Source: Hominenteromicrobium sp964531265 (GTDB lineage: Bacteria; Bacillota; Clostridia; Oscillospirales; Acutalibacteraceae). Taken from it: DNA of 64,000 bases. Under the pieces are notes generated by a model. The model was not told the DNA's origin. It made no database searches and worked only from the letters and a program-made list of their open reading frames with translations. Numbering within the stretch: the stretch's first letter is position 1; every line of letters starts with the position of its first letter. Made by a program: the position numbers and the translations under genes. The stretch covers positions 10,423-74,422 of the forward strand of contig CAZHDW010000009.1 in the NCBI GenBank assembly GCA_964531265.1, given 5' to 3'. Below are positions 33,067 through 42,084 of this stretch, piece by piece.

Positions 33067-34542
33067 ATGCAGAGAACAAGAAGCCACGCGCCGGGTATTC
33101 TGCTGACGGTGATAATGTCGGTAGTGACGGTCGCTTTTATAGTTATCGCTACAATGAGTCAAATGCTGCCTGCGAAGTATCTTTTGCTGATATCAATGGC
33201 ACTTATTTTGACAGATGTGTCATGTGCACTGTTTATGGTCGGTCATGAGGGTAAAATACGCTTTACCTTCGGCGCTGTTGTTGCGGTGCTTATGACTTTG
33301 GTGCTTGCGGTTGCATCCGTCTATCTACAGATGACGGTGAACACGCTTAACAGAATGACTCAGATTAAGACCACTGAGACTGACATCGGTATTTTCGTGC
33401 GTGCGGATGACCCAGCTGAGACCGTGGATGACGCAAAGGATTATCTTTTCGGTCACCTTACGGAGATGGATAAGGAAAATACCGACGCTACGATCGAAGA
33501 GCTGAATTCGCGCTTTGAGAAGTCGATAAATGTTCAGGATTACAGCGGCCTTGTGGAAATGATGGACGGTCTTTTTAACGGCGAGACAGATGCCATAATC
33601 ATGAATATAGCCTATGTCGATATGTTCGACAGCATAGAGGGCTATGAGGATATCTCCGAAAGAATACGTGAGCTTGATACCGTGACGGTCAAGACTCAGG
33701 TTGAGATAGAGGTGCCGACTAAGGAGGAAGAGGCTAAGGCGGACAATGTATTCTCCGTTTATATCGGCGGCAGTGACAGCCGTGGCTCTATAAACCTTAC
33801 GGCCCGAAACGACGTCAATATCATTGCAACGGTCAATACCGATACAAAGCAGGTGTTGCTCGTTACAACTCCGCGTGACTACTTTGTACCGCTTACGATC
33901 TCCAACGGCGTCAAGGATAAGCTGACACATGCGGGCATCTACGGTATAGATGTTTCGAAAGACACTCTCGCAATGCTCTATGATACCGATATCGACTACT
34001 ATTTCCGCATTAACTTTGTCGGCGTGGAAAAGGTGGTTGGCGCGCTCGGCGGAATAAAGGTCAATAACCCGTTCGAGTTCACAGCCTTTGACGGCACATA
34101 TTACCCGGGCGGAGAGATCACGCTGAACAGCGGCAATGTCCTCAGCTATGCACGTGACCGTAAGAATTCCGGCGGTGATGAGGCAAGAGGCCGCCGCCAG
34201 ATGCAGGTAATCGAGGGCTGCATAAAGAGTGCGCTTTCTCCGGATATCCTTATGAGATACACCTCAATACTCGAAAGCGTTGAGGATTGCATTGATATGT
34301 CCATTCCGTACAGTGAGATTGCCACACTGGTTCGTCAGCAGCTCGAGGACGGCAGCGATTGGAATATTAAGATGTACGGTGTCAGCGGTTGGGGTGATAC
34401 TCAGCAGCCGTACTCACTGGCCTCCTATGCATATGTCATGCAGCCGGATTATGAGACCGTGGATAAGGCCAAGGAGCTCATGAAGATGGTTCGTGACGGC
34501 GAAATAATCACCGACGATGATCTTGTCCTCGGTGGAGAATAA
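33067..34542 (+). CDS. LytR-CpsA-Psr (LCP) family cell wall glycopolymer transferase
   Basis: 491 residues: three N-terminal membrane helices (about 10-100), an intermediate extracellular region, then the LCP domain from about residue 235 with G-G-S-D-S-R, T-P-R-D-Y and Y-Y-F-R-I-N-F-V-G. It is expected to attach teichoic-acid-like or capsular polymers to peptidoglycan. GAGGTTGA precedes the ATG. Monocistronic. Confidence 0.9.
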   Translation: MQRTRSHAPGILLTVIMSVVTVAFIVIATMSQMLPAKYLLLISMALILTDVSCALFMVGHEGKIRFTFGAVVAVLMTLVLAVASVYLQMTVNTLNRMTQIKTTETDIGIFVRADDPAETVDDAKDYLFGHLTEMDKENTDATIEELNSRFEKSINVQDYSGLVEMMDGLFNGETDAIIMNIAYVDMFDSIEGYEDISERIRELDTVTVKTQVEIEVPTKEEEAKADNVFSVYIGGSDSRGSINLTARNDVNIIATVNTDTKQVLLVTTPRDYFVPLTISNGVKDKLTHAGIYGIDVSKDTLAMLYDTDIDYYFRINFVGVEKVVGALGGIKVNNPFEFTAFDGTYYPGGEITLNSGNVLSYARDRKNSGGDEARGRRQMQVIEGCIKSALSPDILMRYTSILESVEDCIDMSIPYSEIATLVRQQLEDGSDWNIKMYGVSGWGDTQQPYSLASYAYVMQPDYETVDKAKELMKMVRDGEIITDDDLVLGGE

Positions 34543-34550
34543 GTAAATCA

Positions 34551-34585
34551 GAGTCCGACAGGCGAAAGCTTGTCGGACTCTTTTT
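34551..34585. terminator. bidirectional terminator with GAAA tetraloop
   Basis: GAGTCCGACA-GGC (34551-34563) pairs with GCT-TGTCGGACTC (34568-34580) around GAAA, then TTTTT. Serves the LCP gene and convergent spoVAD. Confidence 0.8.
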
Positions 34586-34590
34586 CTTTA

Positions 34591-35592
34591 TCACAGCCTT
34601 TGCAAGTGCACGAGGTGTGCAATACCGGGTATGCTTTCCCCTTGCTGCGAGGAGGTCGTAGACATCAATGCACCGGTTGCCATAAAAAGGATGTTTCCGA
34701 GCTCGCCCTTTTCCATTCTGTTCAGAATATGGCCGCAAAGCACGGCGGCGGAGCAGCCACAGCCCGAGCCGCCGGAATGCGCGTCCTGCCGCTCCCTGTC
34801 ATAAAGCATCAGGCCGCAATCAGAGTGGTTTTTTAGCTCATAGCCGTTTTCACGCATCAGCTCCTTGAGCAGCCTGCTTCCGGTATCGCCGAGATCCCCG
34901 GTAAATATGCAGTCATAGTCCTCCGGTACGGTTATGGTATCGGCGAAGAAATCGCACAGCGTTTGTGCCGCCGCAGGTGCCATGGCAGCCCCCATATTCG
35001 CCATATCCGTAACACCGAGGTCCTTTATCCTGCCGAGCGTTACATGCCTTACGCAAATTCCGGCTCCATGCCCCAACACAGCGCTTCCTGCGGCGGTGGC
35101 GGTAAGCTGTGCGGTTGGAGCACGCTGACTGCCGTATTCCAGCGGAGTTCGAAATTGCCTTTCTGCCGTGCAAAAATGAGATGAGGTCACGGCGGCGGCG
35201 TAATTTGCCGCACCGCACTCGACCATTATTGCCGCCATGCCGAGGCTCTGCGCCATTGTGGAGCACGCTCCGTATTGCCCGAGAAACGGTATGCCCATCT
35301 CCCTAAGGCCGAATGTGCTCGAAATGCACTGGTTAAGAAGGTCCCCGGCAAATATCATGCTGATATCGTTCTTTTCAAGGCCCGATTTTCTTATGGCGAG
35401 CGATGCCGCCTCTGTTTGCAGCATGCTTTCGGCCTTTTCCCAGCTTGTACAGGACAGGTATGAGTCGAAAAAGGTCTGGTCAAAATCGGACGCGAGAGGC
35501 CCGTCCGCCTCGCGTCTGCCGCATACGGCTGCGTGACCGATTATTGCCGTGTGATGCTCAAAGAGAAGCGTGTATTTTCCGAGTCGTTTCAT
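34591..35592 (-). CDS. spoVAD: stage V sporulation protein AD
   Basis: Thiolase-fold protein (333 residues) that binds Ca-dipicolinate and helps load it into the forespore. The thiolase-like Cys110 in Y-G-A-C-S-T-M is conserved. ATG 35592 follows AAGGGTG; a GTG 9 bp upstream is in frame. The usual partners spoVAC and spoVAE, normally directly next to spoVAD, are absent on both sides, so this is an orphan copy: either a paralogue or a split spoVA locus. Confidence 0.9.
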   Translation of the reverse strand: MKRLGKYTLLFEHHTAIIGHAAVCGRREADGPLASDFDQTFFDSYLSCTSWEKAESMLQTEAASLAIRKSGLEKNDISMIFAGDLLNQCISSTFGLREMGIPFLGQYGACSTMAQSLGMAAIMVECGAANYAAAVTSSHFCTAERQFRTPLEYGSQRAPTAQLTATAAGSAVLGHGAGICVRHVTLGRIKDLGVTDMANMGAAMAPAAAQTLCDFFADTITVPEDYDCIFTGDLGDTGSRLLKELMRENGYELKNHSDCGLMLYDRERQDAHSGGSGCGCSAAVLCGHILNRMEKGELGNILFMATGALMSTTSSQQGESIPGIAHLVHLQRL

Positions 35593-35686
35593 GCTTATCA
35601 CCCTTATTGCTTTTTGTTCTATTCTTTCCCAAATACCTGCGGCTATGAAAAAATAAAAACTTGCTTAAACCGCTGTTTTGAACTTT

Positions 35687-35712
35687 TAAACTCAGTTTAG
35701 TTGTGCTATAAT
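35687..35712 (+). promoter_or_regulatory. GH43 operon promoter with embedded palindrome
   Basis: TATAAT at 35707-35712; TTTAAA at 35685-35690 with a 16-bp spacer serves as -35. TAAACT-C-AGTTTA, a perfect 13-bp inverted repeat (35687-35699), overlaps it, a placement typical for a repressor site of LacI or ROK type. Confidence 0.5.
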
Positions 35713-35737
35713 CGGGGAAAAGGTGGGAGGCGGAAAT

Positions 35738-36646
35738 ATGAAAGTGAATTTTACGGTAAAGAACAGAACACAGCCCGATCCGTTTGTTTTCGAGGACAAT
35801 GAAAAGCTCTATATGTATGTTACTGCACATGACGGTGTTGAGGCGTATTCGGCCGATGAACTTTTCGGAGAATGGAAATTCGAAGGTGTGGTCTGCTCAC
35901 TCGAGGGCGCTGTAAGCTACTGGGCGCCGTGCATCATTAAGCTGGAGGATAAATACTATATCTATTTTTCCTGCCAGAACGATGAGATGTTCCAGTATCT
36001 GCATGCTGCACAGGGGGATTCTCCGCTTGGGCCGTTTTCAAAGCCGAAAAGAATGTTTGACAGGTTTACCATAGATTCCCATGTGGTAAAGACGGATAAC
36101 GGGCTTTTCCTTTTCTATGCCGAGGATAACAGAGACTGCGAGAGATTCGGCACACGTGTATTTGTCGACAGGCTTCTTGACCCATTTACTCCGGCAGAAC
36201 TCAGAAGGGAGATAATCGTTCCTGATTTCGATGAGGAGATATTTGCGAGGAACCGTGAGGGGGATGGACGCGATTGGCACACGATAGAGGGCCCGTTCTG
36301 GTTCAGAGAGGGCGATTGGCAGTATGTCATGTACAGCGGCGGATGCTTTGAGAATGACACCTACCATATCGGATATGCAACGGCAAAGTCTGATGAAGAC
36401 GATCTTACCAAGGTTGATTATGTGAAGCACACCGATAATGGAAGGTTTGCACCGGTGCTCATACGCAATGATGTTGAGGAGGGTACCGGGCATCACAGTG
36501 TCATTAAATATAAGGGCAAATACTATGCCGTATATCACGGCAGAGATGTCAAGGGTGTGGCAAATGACGGCTATGTCGAGGAGCGCACCGCACGTATATG
36601 TCGCCTGCATGTCGGGGACGGCATGATAACAGCCGAAAGAATTTGA
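35738..36646 (+). CDS. glycoside hydrolase family 43 protein
   Basis: Five-bladed beta-propeller enzyme of 302 residues, cytoplasmic (no signal). Catalytic residues in usual places: Asp14 (Q-P-D-P-F), Asp113 (T-I-D-S-H) and Glu184 (H-T-I-E-G-P). Single-domain. GGGAGG ribosome site, first gene of a four-gene operon with a second GH43, a CE4 deacetylase and a HAD hydrolase. Likely exo-acting arabinofuranosidase or xylosidase on imported oligosaccharides; exact substrate not readable from sequence. Confidence 0.83.
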   Translation: MKVNFTVKNRTQPDPFVFEDNEKLYMYVTAHDGVEAYSADELFGEWKFEGVVCSLEGAVSYWAPCIIKLEDKYYIYFSCQNDEMFQYLHAAQGDSPLGPFSKPKRMFDRFTIDSHVVKTDNGLFLFYAEDNRDCERFGTRVFVDRLLDPFTPAELRREIIVPDFDEEIFARNREGDGRDWHTIEGPFWFREGDWQYVMYSGGCFENDTYHIGYATAKSDEDDLTKVDYVKHTDNGRFAPVLIRNDVEEGTGHHSVIKYKGKYYAVYHGRDVKGVANDGYVEERTARICRLHVGDGMITAERI

Positions 36647-36659
36647 TTGGGGTGTAGAA

Positions 36660-37529
36660 ATGAAGCTTACGGAGATAAATATAAGAGACCCGTTTATTCT
36701 GTCTCATGACGGAAAATATTATATGTACGGCACTCGTGTCGGCCAGCCCAATGCAGACAGTGCATGGGGAATTCAGTTGGGTTTTGACGTGTATGTGAGC
36801 GATGATCTTGTTGAGTGGAGTGAGCCGAAGTCGGTTTTTGAACAGAATGAGAATTTCTGGGGCGAAAAGGATTTTTGGGCGCCGGAGGTTCATAAATATA
36901 ACGGCAAATTCTATATGTTTGCTTCCTTCAAGGCAGAGGGTAAATGTCGAGGAACACATATTTTAGTTTCCGATAGTCCGGACGGCAGATTTATTCCGGT
37001 ATCGGAAAAGCCCGCAACGCCCGAAGACCGGGAGTGCCTTGATGGTACCCTTTATGTAAGTCGTAAGGGCAAACCGTATATCGTGTTTTGTCATGAGTGG
37101 CTGCAAATAGCTGACGGTACCGTATGTGCTGCGAAACTCGCGCCTGATCTTTCAGGGATAATAGAGGAACCGAGAGTGCTGTGGCATGGCTCGGATTTTA
37201 CCGGGAAGAAGCCGGGACAGGATAATTACGTTACGGACGGCCCGTTTATGATACGCGGAGAAAATGATGAGCTGTATTGCATCTGGTCAACGTTTGCGGA
37301 TCAGGGTTATGCTGAGGTAGTATCCGTCAGCGATAACGGAGAGATTGATGGAAACTGGAGTGTACTGAAGGAACCATTGTTTGAAAAGGATGGTGGTCAC
37401 GGTATGGTATTCCGTACCTTTACGGGAGAAGACATATTTGTGATGCACAAGCCGAATACATCAACCTTGGAACGCCCGGTGCTTTCAAGGCTATATAAGA
37501 ATGATAGGAAGCTTCATATAGTTGAATGA
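36660..37529 (+). CDS. glycoside hydrolase family 43 protein, variant acid residue
   Basis: Second GH43 propeller, 289 residues, 13 bp downstream. Asp10 (I-R-D-P-F) and Asp128 (L-D-G-T-L-Y) match the base and pKa-modulator positions. The position of the general acid reads V-T-D-G-P-F with Asp193 instead of Glu. Some GH43 subgroups may carry this change, so it might still be active; a shift in mechanism or specificity is possible. No signal peptide. Confidence 0.8.
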   Translation: MKLTEINIRDPFILSHDGKYYMYGTRVGQPNADSAWGIQLGFDVYVSDDLVEWSEPKSVFEQNENFWGEKDFWAPEVHKYNGKFYMFASFKAEGKCRGTHILVSDSPDGRFIPVSEKPATPEDRECLDGTLYVSRKGKPYIVFCHEWLQIADGTVCAAKLAPDLSGIIEEPRVLWHGSDFTGKKPGQDNYVTDGPFMIRGENDELYCIWSTFADQGYAEVVSVSDNGEIDGNWSVLKEPLFEKDGGHGMVFRTFTGEDIFVMHKPNTSTLERPVLSRLYKNDRKLHIVE

Positions 37530-37544
37530 TTTGGAGGGAGAACA

Positions 37545-38246
37545 ATGCAGTTCAAAAATCAGAATAAGCTGAAAGCATTTACACTCAGCTATGATGACGG
37601 TATTACACAGGATATAAGACTGATCGAAATGCTGGCAAAATATAACCTGAAATGTACGTTCAATCTGAACTCCCAGCTTCTCGGTACAAAGGGAATACTT
37701 ATCAGAAACGATAAGCGTATCGCGCACTATAAGATACATCCGGAGGACGTAAAATACGTCTATGACGGTCATGAGGTAGCGGTTCACACGCTGACTCACC
37801 CCACACTGACAATGCTCGATAATGACGAGGTCGTGCGTCAGGTAGAGGTGGACAGACAGAGACTTTCCGAGCTTACAGGCTATGAGGTTTTCGGCATGGC
37901 TTATCCGAACGGCCCGTACGACGACAGGGTGGTTGAGCTGCTCAGGAGCAGGACGGGCGTTAAGTACAGCCGTACGGTGGAGTGCACCGGAGATTTTGAG
38001 CCGCAGAGTGAGCTGCTTGCATTCAAGCCGACAGCATATCATCTCGAGGGATTCAATCATCTTATGGAGCTTGCGAAAAGGTTTGTGGAGCTTGAAACGG
38101 ACAGACCGCAGATATTCTATTTGTGGGGCCATACATATGAAATGGACTATGAGGAAGACTATTGGGTGAAGCTTGAGGAGCTGTTTAAGTTTATCAGCGG
38201 CAGGGATGATATTTTCTACGGAACTAATTCCGAGGTTCTGCTGTAA
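37545..38246 (+). CDS. polysaccharide deacetylase family protein (CE4, NodB-like)
   Basis: 233 residues. NodB motif 1 S-Y-D-D-G (Asp17, Asp18) and motif 2 H-T-L-T-H-P (His81, His85) are intact, as is a later W-G-H motif. No signal peptide or membrane helix, so unlike cell-wall deacetylases it should act on intracellular acetylated oligosaccharide, matching its GH43 partners. GGAGGGAG ribosome site. Confidence 0.85.
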   Translation: MQFKNQNKLKAFTLSYDDGITQDIRLIEMLAKYNLKCTFNLNSQLLGTKGILIRNDKRIAHYKIHPEDVKYVYDGHEVAVHTLTHPTLTMLDNDEVVRQVEVDRQRLSELTGYEVFGMAYPNGPYDDRVVELLRSRTGVKYSRTVECTGDFEPQSELLAFKPTAYHLEGFNHLMELAKRFVELETDRPQIFYLWGHTYEMDYEEDYWVKLEELFKFISGRDDIFYGTNSEVLL

Positions 38247-38264
38247 GGATGAGTATCTAAAAGG

Positions 38265-38888
38265 ATGAATTATTTATTTGATTTTGACGGCACTCTGGTG
38301 GATTCCATGCCGATATGGGCCGGCGTGCATATCGAAGCTTTGAAGGATGCAGATATAACGTTGCCGGAGGATTTTGTGGAAACAATAACTCCGCTCGGTA
38401 ATTACAATGCATCGAAATATACGATATCCCTCGGGCTCGACATATCCCTTGAGGATTATCTTGAAGTGGTGAGCCGCAAGCTGTACCTCGAGTACACAAC
38501 CAATATCGGTCTGAAGCCCAATGTAAAGGAGACTCTTATACGGCTGAGAGATAGCGGAAACAGCCTGCATGTGCTCACCGCCTCGCCGCATCTCTATGTT
38601 GATGAATGTCTGGAGCGCGCAGGGATTTCGGCGCTGTTCGGGCATATCTGGTCGATAGATGATTTCGGCCTGACAAAGGCGCAGACGGAGATATATCGTG
38701 CTGCCGCAGAGCGGCTGCAAGCACCCGTGGAGGGATGCGTTATGGTGGATGATAATCTTACGGCCATCACCACGGCACGCATTGCCGGAATGAGGACAAT
38801 CGCTGTTTTTGACGAGCTGTCAAAGGCATCGGAAGCCGAAATGCGTAAAATCGCAGACAAATACATATACGATTTCAGTGAAATGTAA
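38265..38888 (+). CDS. HAD-family hydrolase (phosphatase, beta-phosphoglucomutase-like)
   Basis: 207 residues: motif I D-F-D-G-T-L (residues 6-11), cap domain, motif II T-A-S, motif III lysine around 139, motif IV V-D-D-N. A small-molecule or sugar phosphatase or phosphomutase; last gene of the GH43 operon. Ribosome site is weak, so coupling is possible. Confidence 0.8.
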   Translation: MNYLFDFDGTLVDSMPIWAGVHIEALKDADITLPEDFVETITPLGNYNASKYTISLGLDISLEDYLEVVSRKLYLEYTTNIGLKPNVKETLIRLRDSGNSLHVLTASPHLYVDECLERAGISALFGHIWSIDDFGLTKAQTEIYRAAAERLQAPVEGCVMVDDNLTAITTARIAGMRTIAVFDELSKASEAEMRKIADKYIYDFSEM

Positions 38889-38890
38889 AA

Positions 38891-38927
38891 GAGCAGATGC
38901 GCGCCGCTATCGGTCGTGCATCTGCTC
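38891..38927. terminator. bidirectional terminator
   Basis: GAGCAGATGC (38891-38900) pairs with GCATCTGCTC (38918-38927), between the HAD gene and the convergent phosphohexomutase gene. Confidence 0.7.
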
Positions 38928-38943
38928 TCTGTTCTATTGAATA

Positions 38944-40467
38944 TTATTGCTCGAGGAATTTCGAGAGATTTGTGTAATCAACAAACTCCGTATCGGCCTG
39001 AGCCATGAATGCTAGGAGCTTCTCGGCGAGCTTCTTAACTCCGCCGACAGAATTGCTCTCGAGGTTGAGCGGCAGGATCGGATCATGAACACTCATTCTG
39101 AGCAGGAACCAGCCATCGCCCTCATCCTTCGGGAAGGAAATACGAATACCTTCGCGGTTATCGGGAGCGATGTCCCAATTGTTATTGCGTGCATAGCTCT
39201 CGAGGTCGGAGATAAGCTTTTCACCAACGGGTCTGAAATCCTCAGCGGTGATCGGGAAGCGGAGTTCCTTCTCCTCAACAGCCTCCTGGAGGTCTGCGAT
39301 GAGGCTTTCAAGTGAGCTGCCGGCCTCTCTGAGCTGAGCTGCCTTGATGATGATCTTTGTTACCAGGTATGCACCGTCGTCGAGAAAATAGTTTTCACGC
39401 AGAGCTGCATGTCCGCTTGTTTCTATAGCCATCGGGCAGTTAACGCCCTCGTTGTTGAGACGAATAGCCTCGTTGATGACGTTTTTGTAGCCGCGCTTAA
39501 ATCTGTGATGCTTGCCGCCGAGGGTTGTCTCAAGGTAGGTCTTGAGTCCGTCGGAGGTGATGGAGTCGGTGACGATTGTGCCGCCGGGATTGCCCTCAAG
39601 TGCAATGGCAGAGGCTATAGCCACCAGTCTGTTTCTGTTTATCTCCTCGCCGCGATGATCAACAGCGCCGCCGCGATCAACGTCGGTATCGAAAATAACA
39701 CCGAGATCTGCGTTGGCCTTGATAGTTGCGGCACAAACGCTTGCCATGGCTTCGGCATTTTCGGGGTTCGGAATATGGTTCGGGAAATGTCCGTCGGGCT
39801 CAAGGAACTGGCTGCCGGAAATATCCGCACCGAGGGGTTCGAGAACGTCGGTTGCATAGAAGCCGCCGGCGCCGTTACCGGCATCGACAACGATCTTAAA
39901 GCCGAGCAGCGGATGCTCGTAATCCTTTGCGTTGACGCCCTTCTTTATCATTTCACGCAGGTTCTCGGCATACTTCTCCATGTAGTTAACCGGAGTTACA
40001 CTGCCGTTTTCGGCAGCCTCGGGTGCTGTGCCGTTTTGAGCATATTCGAGTATCTCGCTGATGTCCGGGGCATCCAAGCCGCCGTTCGGTGTGAAGAACT
40101 TAAGGCCGTTACGGAAGAACGGGTGGTGGCTGGCGGTTATCTGAACGGAGCAGTCACAGGGCAGCTCAAGAGTAGCCATGAACATGGACGGGGTGGAAGC
40201 CAGACCGCAGTCATAAACCTTTACTCCGTGCTTTACGAATACTCGGCAAAGAGCAGCGGAGATGCGGTCAGCGGAAATTCTGGAGTCATGGCCGACAGCG
40301 ACGGTCATACCGGCAGCCTTGCGGTCAAGGTGCTTTTCGCACCAGACAAGAAATCCGACAGCGATATTTTCAATTACCTCATCGGTCAGGTCAATGGGAG
40401 CGTTGCCGCCCTCGCAGGCCACACCGCGGATATCGGTGCCGCTTTTAAGTGTTTTATACAGGAACAT
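38944..40467 (-). CDS. phosphomannomutase/phosphoglucomutase (alpha-D-phosphohexomutase)
   Basis: 507 residues, four-domain enzyme. Phosphoserine Ser113 in T-A-S-H-H-P, metal loop F-D-T-D-V-D-R, sugar-binding E-T-S-G-H. It interconverts mannose or glucose 6-phosphate and 1-phosphate, linking mannose released by the GH38 enzyme to nucleotide sugar synthesis (inference). AAAGGAGG ribosome site. Closer to the clostridial PMM/PGM group than to GlmM. Confidence 0.88.
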   Translation of the reverse strand: MFLYKTLKSGTDIRGVACEGGNAPIDLTDEVIENIAVGFLVWCEKHLDRKAAGMTVAVGHDSRISADRISAALCRVFVKHGVKVYDCGLASTPSMFMATLELPCDCSVQITASHHPFFRNGLKFFTPNGGLDAPDISEILEYAQNGTAPEAAENGSVTPVNYMEKYAENLREMIKKGVNAKDYEHPLLGFKIVVDAGNGAGGFYATDVLEPLGADISGSQFLEPDGHFPNHIPNPENAEAMASVCAATIKANADLGVIFDTDVDRGGAVDHRGEEINRNRLVAIASAIALEGNPGGTIVTDSITSDGLKTYLETTLGGKHHRFKRGYKNVINEAIRLNNEGVNCPMAIETSGHAALRENYFLDDGAYLVTKIIIKAAQLREAGSSLESLIADLQEAVEEKELRFPITAEDFRPVGEKLISDLESYARNNNWDIAPDNREGIRISFPKDEGDGWFLLRMSVHDPILPLNLESNSVGGVKKLAEKLLAFMAQADTEFVDYTNLSKFLEQ

Positions 40468-40651
40468 GGAAAGCCTCCTTTAATATTATAGATCACGAAA
40501 ACCATATAAACTAATTATAATACATTTTCTTCAAGTTGAAAAGCCCCGAATTGCGATGAATGGCATAAACGGAGGAAATGCTTTGAAGAGTTCTTCTGCA
40601 AAACAAACAGAAAAAAATCTTTAATTTTTCTCGGTTTGTGTTTTTTAGTTA

Positions 40652-40717
40652 TTGTGAAAATCCCGGTTGTATGATAAAATACTTTACGATTGGGTGTTAA
40701 TGGCGATCGGGGATCGC
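40652..40717 (+). promoter_or_regulatory. promoter and 5' hairpin of the 84-residue protein gene
   Basis: TTGTGA (40652-40657), 17-bp spacer, TAAAAT (40675-40680). The leader contains GCGATC-ggg-GATCGC (40703-40717), similar in type to the one at 24391-24407. The rest of 40492-40752 shows no gene. Confidence 0.5.
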
Positions 40718-40752
40718 TTTGATATCACATTATTATAAAGGAGAGATGGCTG

Positions 40753-41007
40753 ATGTCTCAATTGATCGAACTCCACGACATCGATGTTCCCGCTTTTATG
40801 ACTGTCCTGGACAAGTGTGAGGGAAATGTTTATTTGATGACGCGCGACGGCGACAAGCTGAATCTTAAGAGTAAGCTTTGCCAGCTGATCGGCCTGATGA
40901 ATCTTATCGAGGGTGGTAAGATAGCCGAAGCGTTTGTCGTTTGTGAAAAGCCCGAAGATGAATCTAAGCTGTTCCGTTTTAACCTTTATAAGGACGAGAA
41001 TGAGTGA
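40753..41007 (+). CDS. small acidic cytoplasmic protein, unknown function
   Basis: 84 residues, no membrane helix or signal; AAAGGAGAG ribosome site and its own promoter and terminator indicate a real, well-expressed gene. Composition is balanced with a C-terminal E-K-P-E-D-E-S-K. One cysteine at 22 and others at 43 and 64. I do not recognise a family. Confidence 0.65.
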   Translation: MSQLIELHDIDVPAFMTVLDKCEGNVYLMTRDGDKLNLKSKLCQLIGLMNLIEGGKIAEAFVVCEKPEDESKLFRFNLYKDENE

Positions 41008-41018
41008 TTAGAAATGAG

Positions 41019-41051
41019 AAGAGCTGCAGCGTCCCGCCGCAGCTCTTTTTT
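41019..41051 (+). terminator. rho-independent terminator
   Basis: AAGAGCTGC (41019-41027) pairs with GCAGCTCTT (41039-41047), followed by a run of T. The ribosome site of the next gene begins soon after. Confidence 0.75.
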
Positions 41052-41072
41052 ACAAATCGGAAAGGGGTTTAT

Positions 41073-42041
41073 ATGGCTTCGAGAAGACGTGTTAACGGAC
41101 GTATCGCAAATGGTAAAAGGCTGATATCGACGATAGTCGGCGCGCTTGTGCTGATAGCGGCGATAGTCACGTATCTTGAGCAGGAGTATTTGGTGCCGGA
41201 TGAGGATACCCGGTGGCAGGGCAGCACGTCGGCAGTATCCGAGAATGAGGCTGAGGTGTATTTCTTTGATGTCGGTCAGGGTGACTGCACCCTGATACGT
41301 ATCGGCGAGTACACCATGCTGATAGATGCAAGTATCAGCTCGGAGGCTGATAGCATAATCGATAATTTGGATGTTCTCGGTGTACAGGAGCTGGATGCCG
41401 TTGTCGCAACGCATCCCCACGCTGACCATATAGGCGGCATGATGAGGGTGATAGAGGAATATCCGATAGATGTGTTCTATATGCCGATACTGCCGGATGC
41501 GGATACGCCGACAACAAGAACCTATGAGAATATGCTTGATGCACTTGATGAAAACAGTGTAACCGTCATGGCTATAACGGATGAGACAGATATATCCGCG
41601 CCGAACGGAGCGCGTTTTGAGGTGCTTTCTCCCTATCAGAGGGATGAATGGGATGACCTGAACAATTATTCCGCTGTTATTCGCTTCACATACGGCGAGG
41701 TTTCCTTTATGCTTACAGGGGACGCCGAAAAAGAGGTGGAGGAGCGAATACTCATGGATAACGGCGATATCTCCGCCGATATCCTGAAATGCGGACATCA
41801 CGGCTCGTCCTCATCCACTTCGCCTGAGTTCCTTGCGGCGGTCGATCCGACAGTTGCGATAATCTCCTGCGGCGAGGATAATGATTACGGACATCCGCAC
41901 AGAGAAACCATGAGCAGCCTTAACGAGCAGGACTGTGATATTTATCAGACCTGGCAGGACGGCTCCGTGCTTGTTCTGACCGACGGAACGGGATACTCCG
42001 TTAACAGATGGAATGCAGAGGATCCGGCTTCGGCTGCATGA
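41073..42041 (+). CDS. ComEC C-terminal-like MBL-fold hydrolase, membrane-anchored
   Basis: 322 residues: basic N-terminus, one membrane helix (about 17-33), then an extracellular MBL domain with F-D-V-G-Q-G-D and the H-P-H-A-D-H-I-G-G metal motif, later L-T-G-D and H-H-G-S. Like the nuclease-type domain of competence protein ComEC but without the channel part; such free-standing forms are common in Clostridia and could degrade extracellular DNA or phosphodiesters. The ATG at 41073 has AAAGGGG upstream. Not linked to other com genes. Confidence 0.82.
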   Translation: MASRRRVNGRIANGKRLISTIVGALVLIAAIVTYLEQEYLVPDEDTRWQGSTSAVSENEAEVYFFDVGQGDCTLIRIGEYTMLIDASISSEADSIIDNLDVLGVQELDAVVATHPHADHIGGMMRVIEEYPIDVFYMPILPDADTPTTRTYENMLDALDENSVTVMAITDETDISAPNGARFEVLSPYQRDEWDDLNNYSAVIRFTYGEVSFMLTGDAEKEVEERILMDNGDISADILKCGHHGSSSSTSPEFLAAVDPTVAIISCGEDNDYGHPHRETMSSLNEQDCDIYQTWQDGSVLVLTDGTGYSVNRWNAEDPASAA

Positions 42042-42084
42042 TCCCTTTATATGCATAATAGAATTAATAAAAAGGATGATTAAC

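Noticed and set aside
39409..40491. Long plus-strand open frame opposite the phosphohexomutase
   Set aside because: Mirror frame of a gene with clear catalytic motifs; no promoter or ribosome site.
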